A stretch of DNA of 64,000 nucleotides from JAGWRA01 sp035534615 (GCA_035534615.1 DATLRO010000004.1:21165-85164), one strand, 5' to 3'. Shown: positions 1 to 9,161, numbered from the stretch's first letter. The notes: generated by a model not told the origin, from the sequence alone. Program-made: numbers and translations.

Positions 1-72
1 GAGTGCGTGATCACCCGCGAAGTGGTGGAAGCCAAGGACAAGCCGATTACCTTGATCGAGAAGGCGGGCTGA
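1..72 (+). CDS. clpX: ATP-dependent Clp protease ATP-binding subunit ClpX, C-terminal end (partial)
   Basis: Only the last 23 residues and the TGA stop lie in the window. The tail reads ECVITREVVEAKDKP and then ITLIEKAG, matching the C-terminal pattern of ClpX (a V-I-x-x-x-V-V segment followed by K-P-hydrophobic). ClpX is the AAA+ unfoldase that feeds ClpP. A clpX gene directly upstream of lon is a common bacterial arrangement, which supports the call. The identification rests on a short tail plus context, so it is good but not certain. A GC-rich stem-loop follows at 111-140. Confidence 0.7.
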   Translation, partial: ECVITREVVEAKDKPITLIEKAG

Positions 73-110
73 CCGCCGGCCCCGTCCGGCGCCGCTGCGG
101 CGGCCCAGGA

Positions 111-140
111 CGGCCGTCCCCGCCCCCGGCGGGGCGGCCG
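111..140 (+). terminator. Possible stem-loop terminator after clpX
   Basis: An imperfect inverted repeat (CGGCCGTCCCCGCC paired with GGCGGGGCGGCCG, one bulge, loop of about 3 bases) lies between the clpX stop and lon. No U-run follows, so it may be only a GC-rich palindrome or an RNA-stabilising hairpin. Confidence 0.3.
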
Positions 141-190
141 GCGCGACGTTCGCGCTGATCGGTTCACGACGACAAGCGTCAGGAGCCCCC

Positions 191-2587
191 GTGGAAGTTT
201 ACGAGACCCTGCCCATCGTACCGCTGCGCGACGTGGTCGTGTTTCCGCACATGATGATGCCGTTCGTCATCGGACGGCCGTCGTCCACGCGGGCGCTCGA
301 GCACGCCCTGATGAAGGACAAGCGGATCTTCCTGGCCGCCCAGCACGACGCCTCGGTCGACGACCCGCGCCCCGAGGACATCTACACGATGGGCTGCGTG
401 GCGAACGTCGTCCAGAGCCTGAAGCTGCCGGACGGCAACATCAAGGTGCTCGTCGAAGGGGTGGACCGCGCGCGGGCCGTCGAGTGGAAGGAAGACAAGG
501 GCTTCTACCGCGTCGTCGTCAAGGTGCTGCCGCGCCAGCGTGAGGCGTCGGCCGACGTCGAGAGCACCATGAGCCGCGTCGTCTCGCTGTTCGAGCAGTA
601 CGTGAAGCTGTCGAACAACCTGCATTACGACGCCATGGTCGCCGCCGTCCGCGTGGACGACCCCGGCAAGCTCGCCGACACGATCGCGGCCCACCTGCTG
701 GTGGGGGTGGACGAGAAGCAGAACCTGCTCGAGATCATCTCGCCCGTCGAGCGGCTCAACCGCATCGCCGGCATCCTCGAAATCGAGGTGGACAAGCTCC
801 AGGTCGACCGCCGCATCCAGTCGCGCGTGAAGAAGCAGATGGAGAAGGCGCAGAAGGAGTACTACCTCAACGAGAAGATGAAGGCGATCCAGAAGGAACT
901 GGGCCGCAAGGACGACAAGGGCAGCGAGATCGACGAATTGCGCAAGAAGATCGACCAGTCGAAGATGCCGAAGGACGTGGAGGAGAAGGCCGTCCAGGAA
1001 CTCAAGCGGCTCGAGTCCATGCCCCCGATGTCGGCCGAAGCCACCGTCTCGCGCAACTACCTGGACTGGCTGATCGCCGTCCCGTGGCAGAAGAAGTCGC
1101 GCGAGAGCCGCGACCTGAAGCACGCCCAGGAGGTCCTCAACGAGGACCACTACGGGCTCGAGAAGATCAAGGATCGCATCCTCGAGTTCCTCGCCGTCCG
1201 CGCGCTCGTTAAGAAGCCGAAGGCGACGATTCTCACCTTCTCCGGCCCTCCCGGGGTCGGCAAGACGTCGCTCGCCAAGTCGATCGCCCGCGCCATGAAC
1301 CGGAAGTTCGTGCGGCTGTCGCTCGGCGGCGTGCGCGACGAAGCCGAGATCCGCGGGCACCGGCGGACCTACATCGGGGCGTTCCCCGGCCAGATCATCC
1401 AGATGATGAAGAAGGCCGGCACGATGAACCCGGTGTTCCTGCTGGACGAGGTCGACAAGATGTCGATGGACTTCCGCGGCGACCCGTCGGCCGCCCTGCT
1501 CGAGGTCCTCGACCCGGAACAGAACCACACGTTCCTCGATCACTACCTCGACGTCGAGTACGACCTGTCGAACGTGATGTTCATCTGCACGGCGAACATC
1601 CTGCACACGATTCCGCAGGCGCTGCGCGACCGCATGGAAGTGCTGCAGCTCGCCGGCTACACCGAGCAGGAAAAGGTGGAGATCGCCAAGCGGTTCCTCG
1701 TCCTCAAGGCGGTGGAGGGCGCGGGGCTGACCGCGGCGAACATCACGTTCACCGACGAGGCCCTCCAGACCATCATCCAGCGCTACACGCGCGAGGCCGG
1801 CGTCCGCAGCCTGGAACGGGAGATCTCGTCGATCTGCCGCAAGGTGGCCCGCAAGGTCGTCGTCGACGGCCGGGGCTTCCAGGAGGAGATCAGCGCGGAG
1901 AAGGTCACCCGGTACCTCGGGGTGCCGCGCTTCCGCCCGACGCTCGCCGAGGAGCAGAACGAGATCGGCATCGCCACCGGCCTGGCGTGGACCGAGGTGG
2001 GCGGCGAAATCCTCGTGACCGAGGCGACCCTGATGCCCGGCAAGGGCCACCTGACCCTCACCGGCAAGCTCGGGGACGTCATGCAGGAATCGGCCCAGGC
2101 CGCCATGAGCTACGTCCGCTCGAAGGCGGAGGAATACGGCCTCCCGAAGGACTTCAACCGCCGGCACGACATGCACGTGCACGTGCCGGAGGGGGCCATC
2201 CCCAAGGACGGCCCCTCGGCCGGCATCACGCTCGCCACGGCGCTCGTCTCGGCGCTCGCGCGGGTGCCGGTGCGCAAGGATGTCGCCATGACGGGCGAGA
2301 TCACCCTGCGCGGCAAGGTGCTGCCGATCGGCGGCGTGAAGGAGAAGGTGCTCGCGGCCCATCGGGCGGGCGTCAAGAACATCGTCCTGCCGAAGGACAA
2401 CGAGAAGGACCTCGCGGACATTCCCAAGAACGTGCTGGACGCCCTCAACATCTATCTCGTCCAGACCATGGACGAGGTCCTGAAGATCGCGCTGGCCGGA
2501 CCGCTGGCCGGCCGGCTGGACACCGAGCGCGCCCCCGATGCCGTCGAGGTCGATTCCACGATCAGCGACGACGCGATCACGCACTGA
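191..2587 (+). CDS. lon: ATP-dependent endopeptidase La (Lon)
   Basis: A 798-residue Lon protease, the usual size for LonA. It degrades damaged and regulatory proteins in the cytoplasm in an ATP-dependent way. The N-terminal LON substrate domain begins LPIVPLRDVVVFPHMMMPF. The AAA+ Walker A is GPPGVGKT at residues 352-359, followed by the LLDEVDKM Walker B. The C-terminal protease domain has the Ser-Lys dyad: Ser676 in PKDGPSAG and Lys719 in GGVKEK, spaced as in E. coli Lon (679/722). Start is GTG, with an AGGAG Shine-Dalgarno at 180-184. It lies between clpX and engB on the same strand, so two protein-quality-control ATPases are adjacent. A long open frame on the opposite strand across this gene is a codon-bias shadow. 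Confidence 0.97.
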   Translation: MEVYETLPIVPLRDVVVFPHMMMPFVIGRPSSTRALEHALMKDKRIFLAAQHDASVDDPRPEDIYTMGCVANVVQSLKLPDGNIKVLVEGVDRARAVEWKEDKGFYRVVVKVLPRQREASADVESTMSRVVSLFEQYVKLSNNLHYDAMVAAVRVDDPGKLADTIAAHLLVGVDEKQNLLEIISPVERLNRIAGILEIEVDKLQVDRRIQSRVKKQMEKAQKEYYLNEKMKAIQKELGRKDDKGSEIDELRKKIDQSKMPKDVEEKAVQELKRLESMPPMSAEATVSRNYLDWLIAVPWQKKSRESRDLKHAQEVLNEDHYGLEKIKDRILEFLAVRALVKKPKATILTFSGPPGVGKTSLAKSIARAMNRKFVRLSLGGVRDEAEIRGHRRTYIGAFPGQIIQMMKKAGTMNPVFLLDEVDKMSMDFRGDPSAALLEVLDPEQNHTFLDHYLDVEYDLSNVMFICTANILHTIPQALRDRMEVLQLAGYTEQEKVEIAKRFLVLKAVEGAGLTAANITFTDEALQTIIQRYTREAGVRSLEREISSICRKVARKVVVDGRGFQEEISAEKVTRYLGVPRFRPTLAEEQNEIGIATGLAWTEVGGEILVTEATLMPGKGHLTLTGKLGDVMQESAQAAMSYVRSKAEEYGLPKDFNRRHDMHVHVPEGAIPKDGPSAGITLATALVSALARVPVRKDVAMTGEITLRGKVLPIGGVKEKVLAAHRAGVKNIVLPKDNEKDLADIPKNVLDALNIYLVQTMDEVLKIALAGPLAGRLDTERAPDAVEVDSTISDDAITH

Positions 2588-2701
2588 CGGGATGCGGTCG
2601 GCTCGACGACATCAGGCCGTCACCATGCTCCGGCGGACGCCGGTCGGGCCGCTCCGCGACCCGGCACGCGGCGTCCTTCCTCAGGACCGTGCGGGCTGCG
2701 C

Positions 2702-3331
2702 GTGAAGATCGCGGCTGAATTCGTCACCAGCGCCGCCGGTCCCGAAGGCTTCCCGGTCGACGGTGCGCCCGAAATCGCCCTGGTCGGCCGCTCGAACGTC
2801 GGCAAGTCGAGCCTGATCAACGCCCTTGTCCGGCAGCGACTCGCGCGCACGAGCGCGGCGCCGGGGAAAACCCGCCTGGTGAACCTCTACCGGGTCCGAT
2901 TCGGGTCCGCCCCGGCGTTCTACCTGGTGGATCTGCCGGGGTACGGGTACGCCCGCGGGGGGAGCGCCGCGGCGCGCGTGTTCGAGCGGCTGACGGCCGA
3001 CTATTTCGCGCCGGCCGGCGCCCGGGAGCCGCGTCCGGCGGTGGCGGACACGCTCCTGCTGGTCGACGCCCGCCACCCGGGGCTGCCGGCCGACCGCGAG
3101 GCCTGCGCATGGCTCGCCGGTCTGGGCTATCCCGTTCGGGTCGTCGTCACGAAGCTGGACAAACTCTCGCGAGCGGAACGGGCGCGCACGATGCGCGCCG
3201 TCGAATCGGCGTTTGACGCGCCCGCCCAGCCGGTCTCGGCGGTGACGGGCGAAGGAATGGACGAACTGTGGAGACAGATCATCAGACAAGTGAGCGCCAG
3301 AAGGCCACGGACGCCGCCGTCCCGGGCCTGA
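2702..3331 (+). CDS. engB: Ribosome-biogenesis GTPase EngB (YsxC/YihA)
   Basis: A 209-residue GTPase of the TrmE-Era-EngA-EngB family, needed for late assembly of the 50S subunit. Visible motifs: G1 GRSNVGKS at residues 29-36, G3 DLPGYGYA from residue 77, and G4 TKLD at residues 150-153. The N-terminal segment leading into EIALVGRSNVGKSSLINAL is typical of EngB and not of the larger EngA or Era. Start is GTG at 2702, 114 bases after the lon stop, with only a weak ribosome-binding site. The last 64 bases overlap the 5' end of rho in another frame, which suggests translational coupling. Confidence 0.95.
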   Translation: MKIAAEFVTSAAGPEGFPVDGAPEIALVGRSNVGKSSLINALVRQRLARTSAAPGKTRLVNLYRVRFGSAPAFYLVDLPGYGYARGGSAAARVFERLTADYFAPAGAREPRPAVADTLLLVDARHPGLPADREACAWLAGLGYPVRVVVTKLDKLSRAERARTMRAVESAFDAPAQPVSAVTGEGMDELWRQIIRQVSARRPRTPPSRA

Positions 3332-4587
3332 TCGAGCTGTCGACGCTCAAGGACATGAGCACGGCGGCGCTGACGCAGATCGCCAAACAGCTGGAGGTGC
3401 CCGGCGCGACCGGCATGCGCAAGCAGGAGCTCATCTTCGAGATCCTGAAGGCCCGCGCGGAGAAGAGCGGCCTCATCTTCTCGGAAGGCGTGCTGGAAAC
3501 CCTGCCGGACGGCTTCGGCTTCCTCCGCGCGCCCGACTACAACTACCTGCCCGGTCCCGACGACGTCTACGTCTCGCCGTCCCAGATCCGCAAGTTCGAC
3601 CTGCACACCGGCGACACCGTCTCGGGGCAGATCCGGCCGCCGAAAGACGGCGAGCGCTACTTCGCGCTGATCAAGGTCGAGGCGGTCAACTTCGAGCCGC
3701 CGGAGCGGGCCCGCGAGAAGGTCTTCTTCGAGAATCTCACGCCGCTCTACCCGCAGGAACGGCTGCAGCTCGAGACCGACGGAGAGAACCTCTCGGCCCG
3801 CGTGATGGATCTGATGACGCCGATCGGCAAGGGCCAGCGCGGCCTGATCGTCGCTCCGCCCCGGACCGGCAAGACGATGCTGCTGCAGAACCTGGCCAAC
3901 AGCATCACGCGCAACCACCCCGAGGTGTACCTGATCGTCCTGCTGATCGACGAACGGCCGGAAGAAGTCACCGACATGCAGCGGTCGGTGCGCGGCGAGG
4001 TGATCTCGTCGACGTTCGACGAGCCGGCGCAGCGCCACGTGCAGGTCGCCGAGATGGTCATCGAGAAGGCGAAGCGGCTGGTCGAGCACCGCAAGGACGT
4101 CGTGATCCTCCTCGATTCGATCACGCGGCTCGCCCGGGCGTACAACACGATCGTGCCGCCGTCGGGCAAGGTGCTGTCGGGCGGCGTCGACAGCAACGCC
4201 CTGCAGCGGCCGAAGCGGTTCTTCGGCGCCGCGCGGAACATCGAGGAGGGCGGATCGCTCACCATCGTCGCCACGGCGCTCGTCGACACCGGATCACGGA
4301 TGGATGAGGTCATCTTCGAGGAGTTCAAGGGGACCGGCAACCTCGAGATCCATCTCGACCGGAAGCTGGTCGACCGCCGCGTGTTCCCGGCCATCGACAT
4401 CCAGAAGAGCGGCACCCGCAAGGAGGAGCTGCTCATCCCGAAGGAGGATCTGAACCGCGTGTGGATCCTGCGCAAGGTCCTCAATCCGCTGTCGCCGGTC
4501 GAAGCGATGGAGCTGCTGCTGTCGAAGATGGCCAAGGCCAAGACGAACGCCGAGTTTCTGGCCGGCATGAGCAACGGCAGGGGGTGA
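3268..4587 (+). CDS. rho: Transcription termination factor Rho
   Basis: A 439-residue hexameric RNA helicase that ends factor-dependent transcripts. The N-terminal Rho domain has L-x-x-L-K (about residues 22-30) and MRKQELIFEILK. A cold-shock-like RNA-binding domain follows (LPDGFGFLR, then YVSPSQIRKF). The ATPase core has the Rho-type Walker A APPRTGKT at 196-203 and Walker B VVILLDSITRLAR with Asp283. The GTG at 3268 is chosen because the next in-frame starts would remove the conserved N-terminal helix; AAGGA lies 11 bases upstream. The start is inside engB (64-base overlap) and the stop shares one base with the next gene (TGATG), so this stretch is tightly coupled. Confidence 0.96.
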   Translation: METDHQTSERQKATDAAVPGLIELSTLKDMSTAALTQIAKQLEVPGATGMRKQELIFEILKARAEKSGLIFSEGVLETLPDGFGFLRAPDYNYLPGPDDVYVSPSQIRKFDLHTGDTVSGQIRPPKDGERYFALIKVEAVNFEPPERAREKVFFENLTPLYPQERLQLETDGENLSARVMDLMTPIGKGQRGLIVAPPRTGKTMLLQNLANSITRNHPEVYLIVLLIDERPEEVTDMQRSVRGEVISSTFDEPAQRHVQVAEMVIEKAKRLVEHRKDVVILLDSITRLARAYNTIVPPSGKVLSGGVDSNALQRPKRFFGAARNIEEGGSLTIVATALVDTGSRMDEVIFEEFKGTGNLEIHLDRKLVDRRVFPAIDIQKSGTRKEELLIPKEDLNRVWILRKVLNPLSPVEAMELLLSKMAKAKTNAEFLAGMSNGRG

Positions 4588-6266
4588 TGGCCGGGGCGGC
4601 GGGCGCAGACACGCGCGCCACGCTTCGGTGGACCCTTCTGCTGCTGGGCGGCTGGCTGCTGGCCGCCGTGCTCGTCAATCCGATCGGCGACTTTCCGCTG
4701 GACGACGACTGGTCGTACGGGCTGACCGTCCGGACCCTGCTCACGTCTCACCGGCTCCACCTGACCGACTTCACGTCGATGCCGCTGCTGCCCCAGGTCC
4801 TCTGGGGCTGGCTGTTCTGCCTCCCGGCCGGCTTCTCGTTCACCGCGCTTCGCGTGTCGACGCTGGTCGCCGCCGCCGGAGGACTCTGGCTCGTCTTCCA
4901 CCTCGGCCGCCAGCTCGGCCTGCGTCCCGGACCTGCGGCACTCCTCGCGGCCGTCGTCGGATTCAATCCGCTCTACTTCGCGCTCTCCTTCTCGTTCATG
5001 ACGGACGTGCCGTTCACAGTGCTGGCCGTCGCCGCCATCGCCGCCTTCGTGACGGCCTGGACCCGCCATCGGCCCGGCTGGTTCTGGACGGGCGTCGCGC
5101 TGACGACCCTGGCGACCCTGCTCCGGCAGCTCGGGCTGGCCGTCGCGCTGGGCGCATCGCTGGCCGAGAGCGTCCGCCTGGGTAAGGTGCGGGCCAGGGC
5201 CTGGGCGCCACTGGCCGCGTCACTCGCGGCCCTGACGTTGTGGACAGTCGCCCTGCGGCTCTGGGTCGGCTTGCCGGCGTACTATCGCGCGCCGGAGCAG
5301 CTCCTGCTCGATCAGGCGCGACTCGGTGTCTGGTCGACACTGAAACGGATCGCATTCACCGCCGGCGAGACCTTCGCCTACGTGGGTCTGTTCACGCTGC
5401 CGATCCAGCGCCTGTTGCCCCCCGCGCGGCTGACGGCGCCCTCTCCGCGGGTCGCCACGATCGCCCGTGCAACGGCGATCGCCGCCGGGGTGGCTTCCGC
5501 GGCGACGCTGGTCCTGCGGAAGGCCGCGATGCCGCTCACCGGCAACATCCTCACCAACCTGACGCTGTACCCCGTCATGATGCCGGGAGCCGATCATCTT
5601 CCGACCGCACCGCTCTGGGTGTGGCGCGTGCTCACGGCCGTCGCCGTCGTCGGCGGCGCCCTGCTGGTCGAGCGGCTCGTCGTCGGCCTTTCGTGGCTCG
5701 CCCCGCACCGGACCGACCTCCTCCGCCCGGATCCGGTGGTCGGCCTGTTCCTGTTCGGCTGCGGTGCCTGGTACCTGCTGCCGTTCCTGCCGATGCCGTC
5801 GCCCGGCTTCTACGATCGCTATTTCCTGCCCCTCATCGTCATCGCAGCGCTGTTGGCGGTCTGGACCGCATCCCGGGTTCCGCACGCGGCGTCACGATCC
5901 GGCGTGGCAGCCGCCGCGGCGGCCGTCGCCCTGTGCGTGCTCTTCGCCGTGCCGGCCATGCACGACACACTCGCCCTGAATCGGGCGCGATGGCAGGCCG
6001 TGCACTGGGCCACGGCTGAGGACGGACTGCCGCCCCGCGCCGTCGACGGAGGCTTCGAAGTCAACGGCTGGTACTACTTCGCCAACGGCGCAAGACTCAC
6101 CGCCCCGACGACAGCATGGCATCACCCCGCGCATCCGCAGGCGATCGTTGCCCTCAGTCCGCTCGCCGGCTACCGGGCGATCCGCACGTTTTCGTTCCCT
6201 CGCTGGCTGCCCCCTGGCGCGGGCCGGGTCTATGTCCTGATGCGCGCGGCCACGCCGGCGTCGTGA
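4587..6266 (+). CDS. GT-C family membrane glycosyltransferase (ArnT/PMT-like)
   Basis: A 559-residue polytopic membrane protein with roughly ten or more hydrophobic segments. After the first membrane helix it has an acidic loop, FPLDDDWSYG, in the position where GT-C enzymes of the dolichyl/undecaprenyl-phosphate-sugar type carry their catalytic acidic residues. A second loop, SFSFMTDVPF, also fits the family. Such enzymes transfer sugars from polyprenyl-phosphate donors on the periplasmic side of the inner membrane; the substrate cannot be read from sequence. The ATG at 4587 overlaps the rho stop by one base. Longer in-frame starts inside rho have non-coding-like composition and were not used. 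Confidence 0.75.
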   Translation: MAGAAGADTRATLRWTLLLLGGWLLAAVLVNPIGDFPLDDDWSYGLTVRTLLTSHRLHLTDFTSMPLLPQVLWGWLFCLPAGFSFTALRVSTLVAAAGGLWLVFHLGRQLGLRPGPAALLAAVVGFNPLYFALSFSFMTDVPFTVLAVAAIAAFVTAWTRHRPGWFWTGVALTTLATLLRQLGLAVALGASLAESVRLGKVRARAWAPLAASLAALTLWTVALRLWVGLPAYYRAPEQLLLDQARLGVWSTLKRIAFTAGETFAYVGLFTLPIQRLLPPARLTAPSPRVATIARATAIAAGVASAATLVLRKAAMPLTGNILTNLTLYPVMMPGADHLPTAPLWVWRVLTAVAVVGGALLVERLVVGLSWLAPHRTDLLRPDPVVGLFLFGCGAWYLLPFLPMPSPGFYDRYFLPLIVIAALLAVWTASRVPHAASRSGVAAAAAAVALCVLFAVPAMHDTLALNRARWQAVHWATAEDGLPPRAVDGGFEVNGWYYFANGARLTAPTTAWHHPAHPQAIVALSPLAGYRAIRTFSFPRWLPPGAGRVYVLMRAATPAS

Positions 6267-6327
6267 GCCGTCTTCCACTGCCATTGGAAGAATCGAAGGC
6301 CGGCGCCGGCCGGCGCCTTTCAGGTTG

Positions 6328-6333
6328 TATGAT
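6328..6333 (+). promoter_or_regulatory. Candidate -10 element (TATGAT) six bases before the aldo/keto reductase ATG
   Basis: TATGAT ends six bases before the ATG at 6340. RNA starting about seven bases after the hexamer would begin at the start codon, that is, leaderless. There is no clear -35 and no Shine-Dalgarno. It is one of several similar cases in the window. Confidence 0.45.
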
Positions 6334-6339
6334 CGGGAC

Positions 6340-7305
6340 ATGCGCTATCGCGCGTTCGGCCGAACCGGCTGGGAGATCTCGGAGATCGGCTACGGCATGT
6401 GGGGCATGGGCGGATGGACGGGATCGGACGACGACGTGTCGCGCCGGTCGCTCGCCCTCGCCGTCGAATCGGGGTGCAACTTCTTCGACACCGCCTCCGC
6501 GTACGGTCTGGGACGCAGCGAACGGCTGCTCGGCGATCTGCTTCGCGCGTATCCCGATCGCCGTTTGTACGTCGCCACGAAGGTCGCGCCGAAGAACATG
6601 AAATGGCCGGCGAAGGCCGGGGACGCCCTGAACGAGGTCTTTCCGGCCGGCCACCTGCGCGCATCGACCGAAGCGAGCCTGAAGAACCTCGGCATCGACA
6701 CACTGGACCTGCAGCAGCTGCACGTCTGGCACGACAACTGGGCGGGTGACGAGCGCTGGCAGCGGGAGGTCTCCGATCTCAAGCGCGAGGGGCTCATCCG
6801 CGCCTTCGGCATCAGCGTCAACCGCTGGGAACCGGCAAACGTGCTGCGGGCGCTCGAGACGGATCTCGTCGACTGCGTGCAGGTCGTCTACAACATCTTC
6901 GACCAGGCGCCGGAAGACGAGTTGTTTCCCGCCTGCCGCCGCCGGCACGTCGCGGTCATCGCGCGCGTGCCGTTCGACGAAGGCAGCCTGACCGGGCGCC
7001 TGACGCCCGATGCACGCTGGCCGGATGGCGACTGGCGGAACGTCTACTTCTCGACGCAGAACCTCGCCGAGACGCTGCCGCGCGTCGAACGGCTGAGCCA
7101 CCTGGTGCCCGAGGGCATGGATCTGCCGGAGCTGGCGCTCCGCTTCATCCTGGCGAATCCGGACGTGACCACGACGATCCCCGGCATGCGGATGCCGGCG
7201 CACGTCGAGCGGAACCTGGCGGCGAGCGACGGGAGGCCGCTGCCGCCGCGCCTCCACGACGCCCTCGGCACCCATCGGTGGGACCGGACGGCGGTGATCG
7301 AATGA
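6340..7305 (+). CDS. Aldo/keto reductase family oxidoreductase
   Basis: A 321-residue TIM-barrel AKR, probably NADPH-dependent and cytosolic. The catalytic tetrad is visible: Asp50 in FFDTA, Tyr55 in SAYG, Lys81 in VATKV and His128 in QLHVWH. The N-terminus MRYRAFGRTGWEISEIGYGM is typical of the YajO/general-stress-protein branch. The C-terminal half holds the usual TTIPGMR cofactor-binding segment. The ATG at 6340 is preferred over an in-frame TTG five codons upstream because a -10-like TATGAT lies between them. It stands alone between the rho operon and rpmE. The substrate is unknown. Confidence 0.88.
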   Translation: MRYRAFGRTGWEISEIGYGMWGMGGWTGSDDDVSRRSLALAVESGCNFFDTASAYGLGRSERLLGDLLRAYPDRRLYVATKVAPKNMKWPAKAGDALNEVFPAGHLRASTEASLKNLGIDTLDLQQLHVWHDNWAGDERWQREVSDLKREGLIRAFGISVNRWEPANVLRALETDLVDCVQVVYNIFDQAPEDELFPACRRRHVAVIARVPFDEGSLTGRLTPDARWPDGDWRNVYFSTQNLAETLPRVERLSHLVPEGMDLPELALRFILANPDVTTTIPGMRMPAHVERNLAASDGRPLPPRLHDALGTHRWDRTAVIE

Positions 7306-7424
7306 GGAGCCGCGGCGTGCGCCGCCCCCCGGCGGTGACCGCGCTGGCCGGAAGTTGCTGACTGGGTGAAACTTGGGAGAACAAGGCCGGCCGGCCAGCC
7401 CATGAGGGGTGACCGGCGCGGCCG

Positions 7425-7433
7425 TGGTATACT
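7425..7433 (+). promoter_or_regulatory. Extended -10 promoter of rpmE
   Basis: The sequence TGGTATACT is an extended -10 (TGn plus TATACT), about 32 bases before the rpmE GTG. No good -35 is seen at the right spacing, as is usual for extended -10 promoters. A Shine-Dalgarno (TAAGGAG) lies between it and the start, so this transcript has a normal leader. Confidence 0.6.
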
Positions 7434-7465
7434 GGTCTTTTCGCTGAACCCGTAAGGAGCCGGCC

Positions 7466-7741
7466 GTGAAGGAAGGGATTCATCCGAAGTACTACGAGGT
7501 CGACGCGCGCTGCGCGTGCGGGGCGACCTGGAAGGCCCGCTCGACCAAGCAGGAGCTGCACCTCGAAATCTGCTCGAACTGTCACCCGTTCTTCACCGGT
7601 CGGCAGAAGCTGATCGACACGGAGGGACGCGTCGAGCGGTTCACCAAGAAGTTCGGGGCGCAGACGGTCGAAAATGTGGTCGGCCGGAAGAAGGCGGCCC
7701 AGGCCAAGCGTTCGGCCAAGACGACCTCAGCCGAAGTCTGA
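7466..7741 (+). CDS. rpmE: 50S ribosomal protein L31 (zinc-binding, type A)
   Basis: A 91-residue L31, beginning MKEGIHPKYYEVDARCACGA. Both halves of the zinc site are present: a C-x-C pair near residues 15-17 and CSNCHPFF near residue 36, so this is the zinc-containing form. It binds the large subunit near the central protuberance. The C-terminal extension is basic and Ala/Lys-rich, slightly longer than the E. coli protein. Start is GTG with TAAGGAGC upstream. A perfect hairpin at 7763-7788 follows the stop. Confidence 0.96.
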   Translation: MKEGIHPKYYEVDARCACGATWKARSTKQELHLEICSNCHPFFTGRQKLIDTEGRVERFTKKFGAQTVENVVGRKKAAQAKRSAKTTSAEV

Positions 7742-7762
7742 GCGCCGGCGGTCGGCAGCGCG

Positions 7763-7788
7763 GAACGGCGGCCCTCCGGCCGCCGTTC
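7763..7788. terminator. Bidirectional stem-loop terminator between rpmE and the convergent mrfB
   Basis: A perfect 11-base inverted repeat, GAACGGCGGCC and GGCCGCCGTTC, with loop CTCC. It sits in the 71-base gap between two convergent genes. On the plus strand it is followed by GTGTGT rather than a true U-run. Confidence 0.65.
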
Positions 7789-7812
7789 GTGTGTACGGCC
7801 CGGCGCCGCGGT

Positions 7813-9159
7813 TCACGGCAGCAGATTCCCCGCGGCGCCGTTCCTGCCGGATCCCCCCGCCAGCTTGCGTTCGACGCGCGCCAGCCGCCGGCGTGCGTCC
7901 TGCCGCGCCTGCGGCTCTGCCTGCCTGAGGCAGCGCTGCGCGTAGGCGTGCGCCGCGGCGAGATTCCGCGACCGGTGCTCGTGGTGGATGGCGAGCGCCT
8001 CGGCCGCCTCGCGCGCGACGGCCGGCGGACACGCGCCGTCTTCGATCAACGCCTCCCACAACGCCGCGGCGTCGGCATGGCGCCTGGCGCGCCGGCAGAT
8101 CGCCGCGAGGTGCCGGCGCGCCTCGATCCGGACGCTCTGCGCCTCGGCGGAGCCGCCGGTCGGCCAGCCGGCGGCGGCGTCATAGCAGGTCGCCGCCTCG
8201 TCGCGGCGGCCGACCCGCTCGTACAGCCGGCCGAGCGCCAGGCACTCGCGTCCGCTGCGGGCCGCGGCGACTCCTCCGTCGACGAGGCGCAGCGCCCTGA
8301 CGGTCAGGCCGGCCAGCGACAGCAGGTCGAGACGGTTGTGCTCGAACACCGGTTCGAGCGGCCCGGCCTGCCCCGTCCTCACGTAATGGAAGTATCGCGC
8401 CGGCACCTCGCTGCCGGGGACGTCGCCGGTGCGGCGGACGCCGAGCACGGCCTGTTCCAGCGCGCCGAGGGTGCATCGCGGGGCGCCGTCCGCCTCCGCG
8501 TCGGCCGTCATCGCATCGTCGGCCGTCCCGGCGCGGGCGCTTCGCCACATGCGCCGCGCGGGGTGCAGCATGTCGAGATGCGGCAGGTCCCGGCCGGGCA
8601 CGGCGAGCCGGTGGAACAGGAAGCGCGTTTCGATGACCGGCAGGTCGAAGGTCTTGCCGTTGAAGGTCACCAGCGTCCCGGCCTTCTCGAGCCGGTCGGC
8701 GACCGACCGCAGCAGGCCGGGCTCGGCGGCATAGCTGGTCAGGAAGAACTGCCGCGTGCGGAAGACGTCGCCGTCGAAGCAGCCGCAGCCGACGAGAAAC
8801 GCGTGCGTTCCTGCGCCCCCGCTGAGGCCGGTGGTCTCGAGGTCGAAGAACAGGAGGGGCGCGCGGGCCGGCGGGGCCTCGCGCCCCGCGAGCAGGCCCA
8901 GGTGCCCGACCAGCGCGCCCGCCAGGCGCGCGCACTCGCCGATCCGGTCGTATCCGTGCCGGCCGCGGCCGGGGTACTCACGCTCGACGACGACGCAGGT
9001 CGCGCCGCCCGCGTCGTGCAGCGCTCCGCCCAGCGCATCGGCCGTGGCGGCGGGATCGGGCGCCGAAGCCGACGGCGGCGGCGCCGGCAGGCCGGCCGGA
9101 TGCGTGCCGTTCTGCCGCAGCACGTCCCGGATCCGGGAGCCGAGCCGGGAAGCGTCCAT
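7813..9159 (-). CDS. mrfB: MrfB-like (YprB) DEDDh 3'-5' exonuclease with TPR-like tail
   Basis: A 448-residue protein. Residues about 100-285 form a DnaQ-fold exonuclease: Asp106 and Glu108 in FFDLETTG, an FNGKTFDLPVIETRF block with Asp172, and His274-x3-Asp278 in EHNRLDLL. This matches the ribonuclease H-like exonuclease of B. subtilis YprB/MrfB. The C-terminal part (about 295-448) is Ala/Arg-rich helical repeats resembling TPRs. The ATG is two bases after the mrfA stop, so the two are one transcriptional unit. In Bacillus the pair acts in UvrABC-independent repair of mitomycin C damage; the same role is inferred here. Confidence 0.82.
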   Translation of the reverse strand: MDASRLGSRIRDVLRQNGTHPAGLPAPPPSASAPDPAATADALGGALHDAGGATCVVVEREYPGRGRHGYDRIGECARLAGALVGHLGLLAGREAPPARAPLLFFDLETTGLSGGAGTHAFLVGCGCFDGDVFRTRQFFLTSYAAEPGLLRSVADRLEKAGTLVTFNGKTFDLPVIETRFLFHRLAVPGRDLPHLDMLHPARRMWRSARAGTADDAMTADAEADGAPRCTLGALEQAVLGVRRTGDVPGSEVPARYFHYVRTGQAGPLEPVFEHNRLDLLSLAGLTVRALRLVDGGVAAARSGRECLALGRLYERVGRRDEAATCYDAAAGWPTGGSAEAQSVRIEARRHLAAICRRARRHADAAALWEALIEDGACPPAVAREAAEALAIHHEHRSRNLAAAHAYAQRCLRQAEPQARQDARRRLARVERKLAGGSGRNGAAGNLLP

Positions 9160-9161
9160 GT

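Noticed and set aside
179..2584. A long minus-strand frame opposite lon
   Set aside because: Same codon-bias shadow; lon is certain from its catalytic residues.
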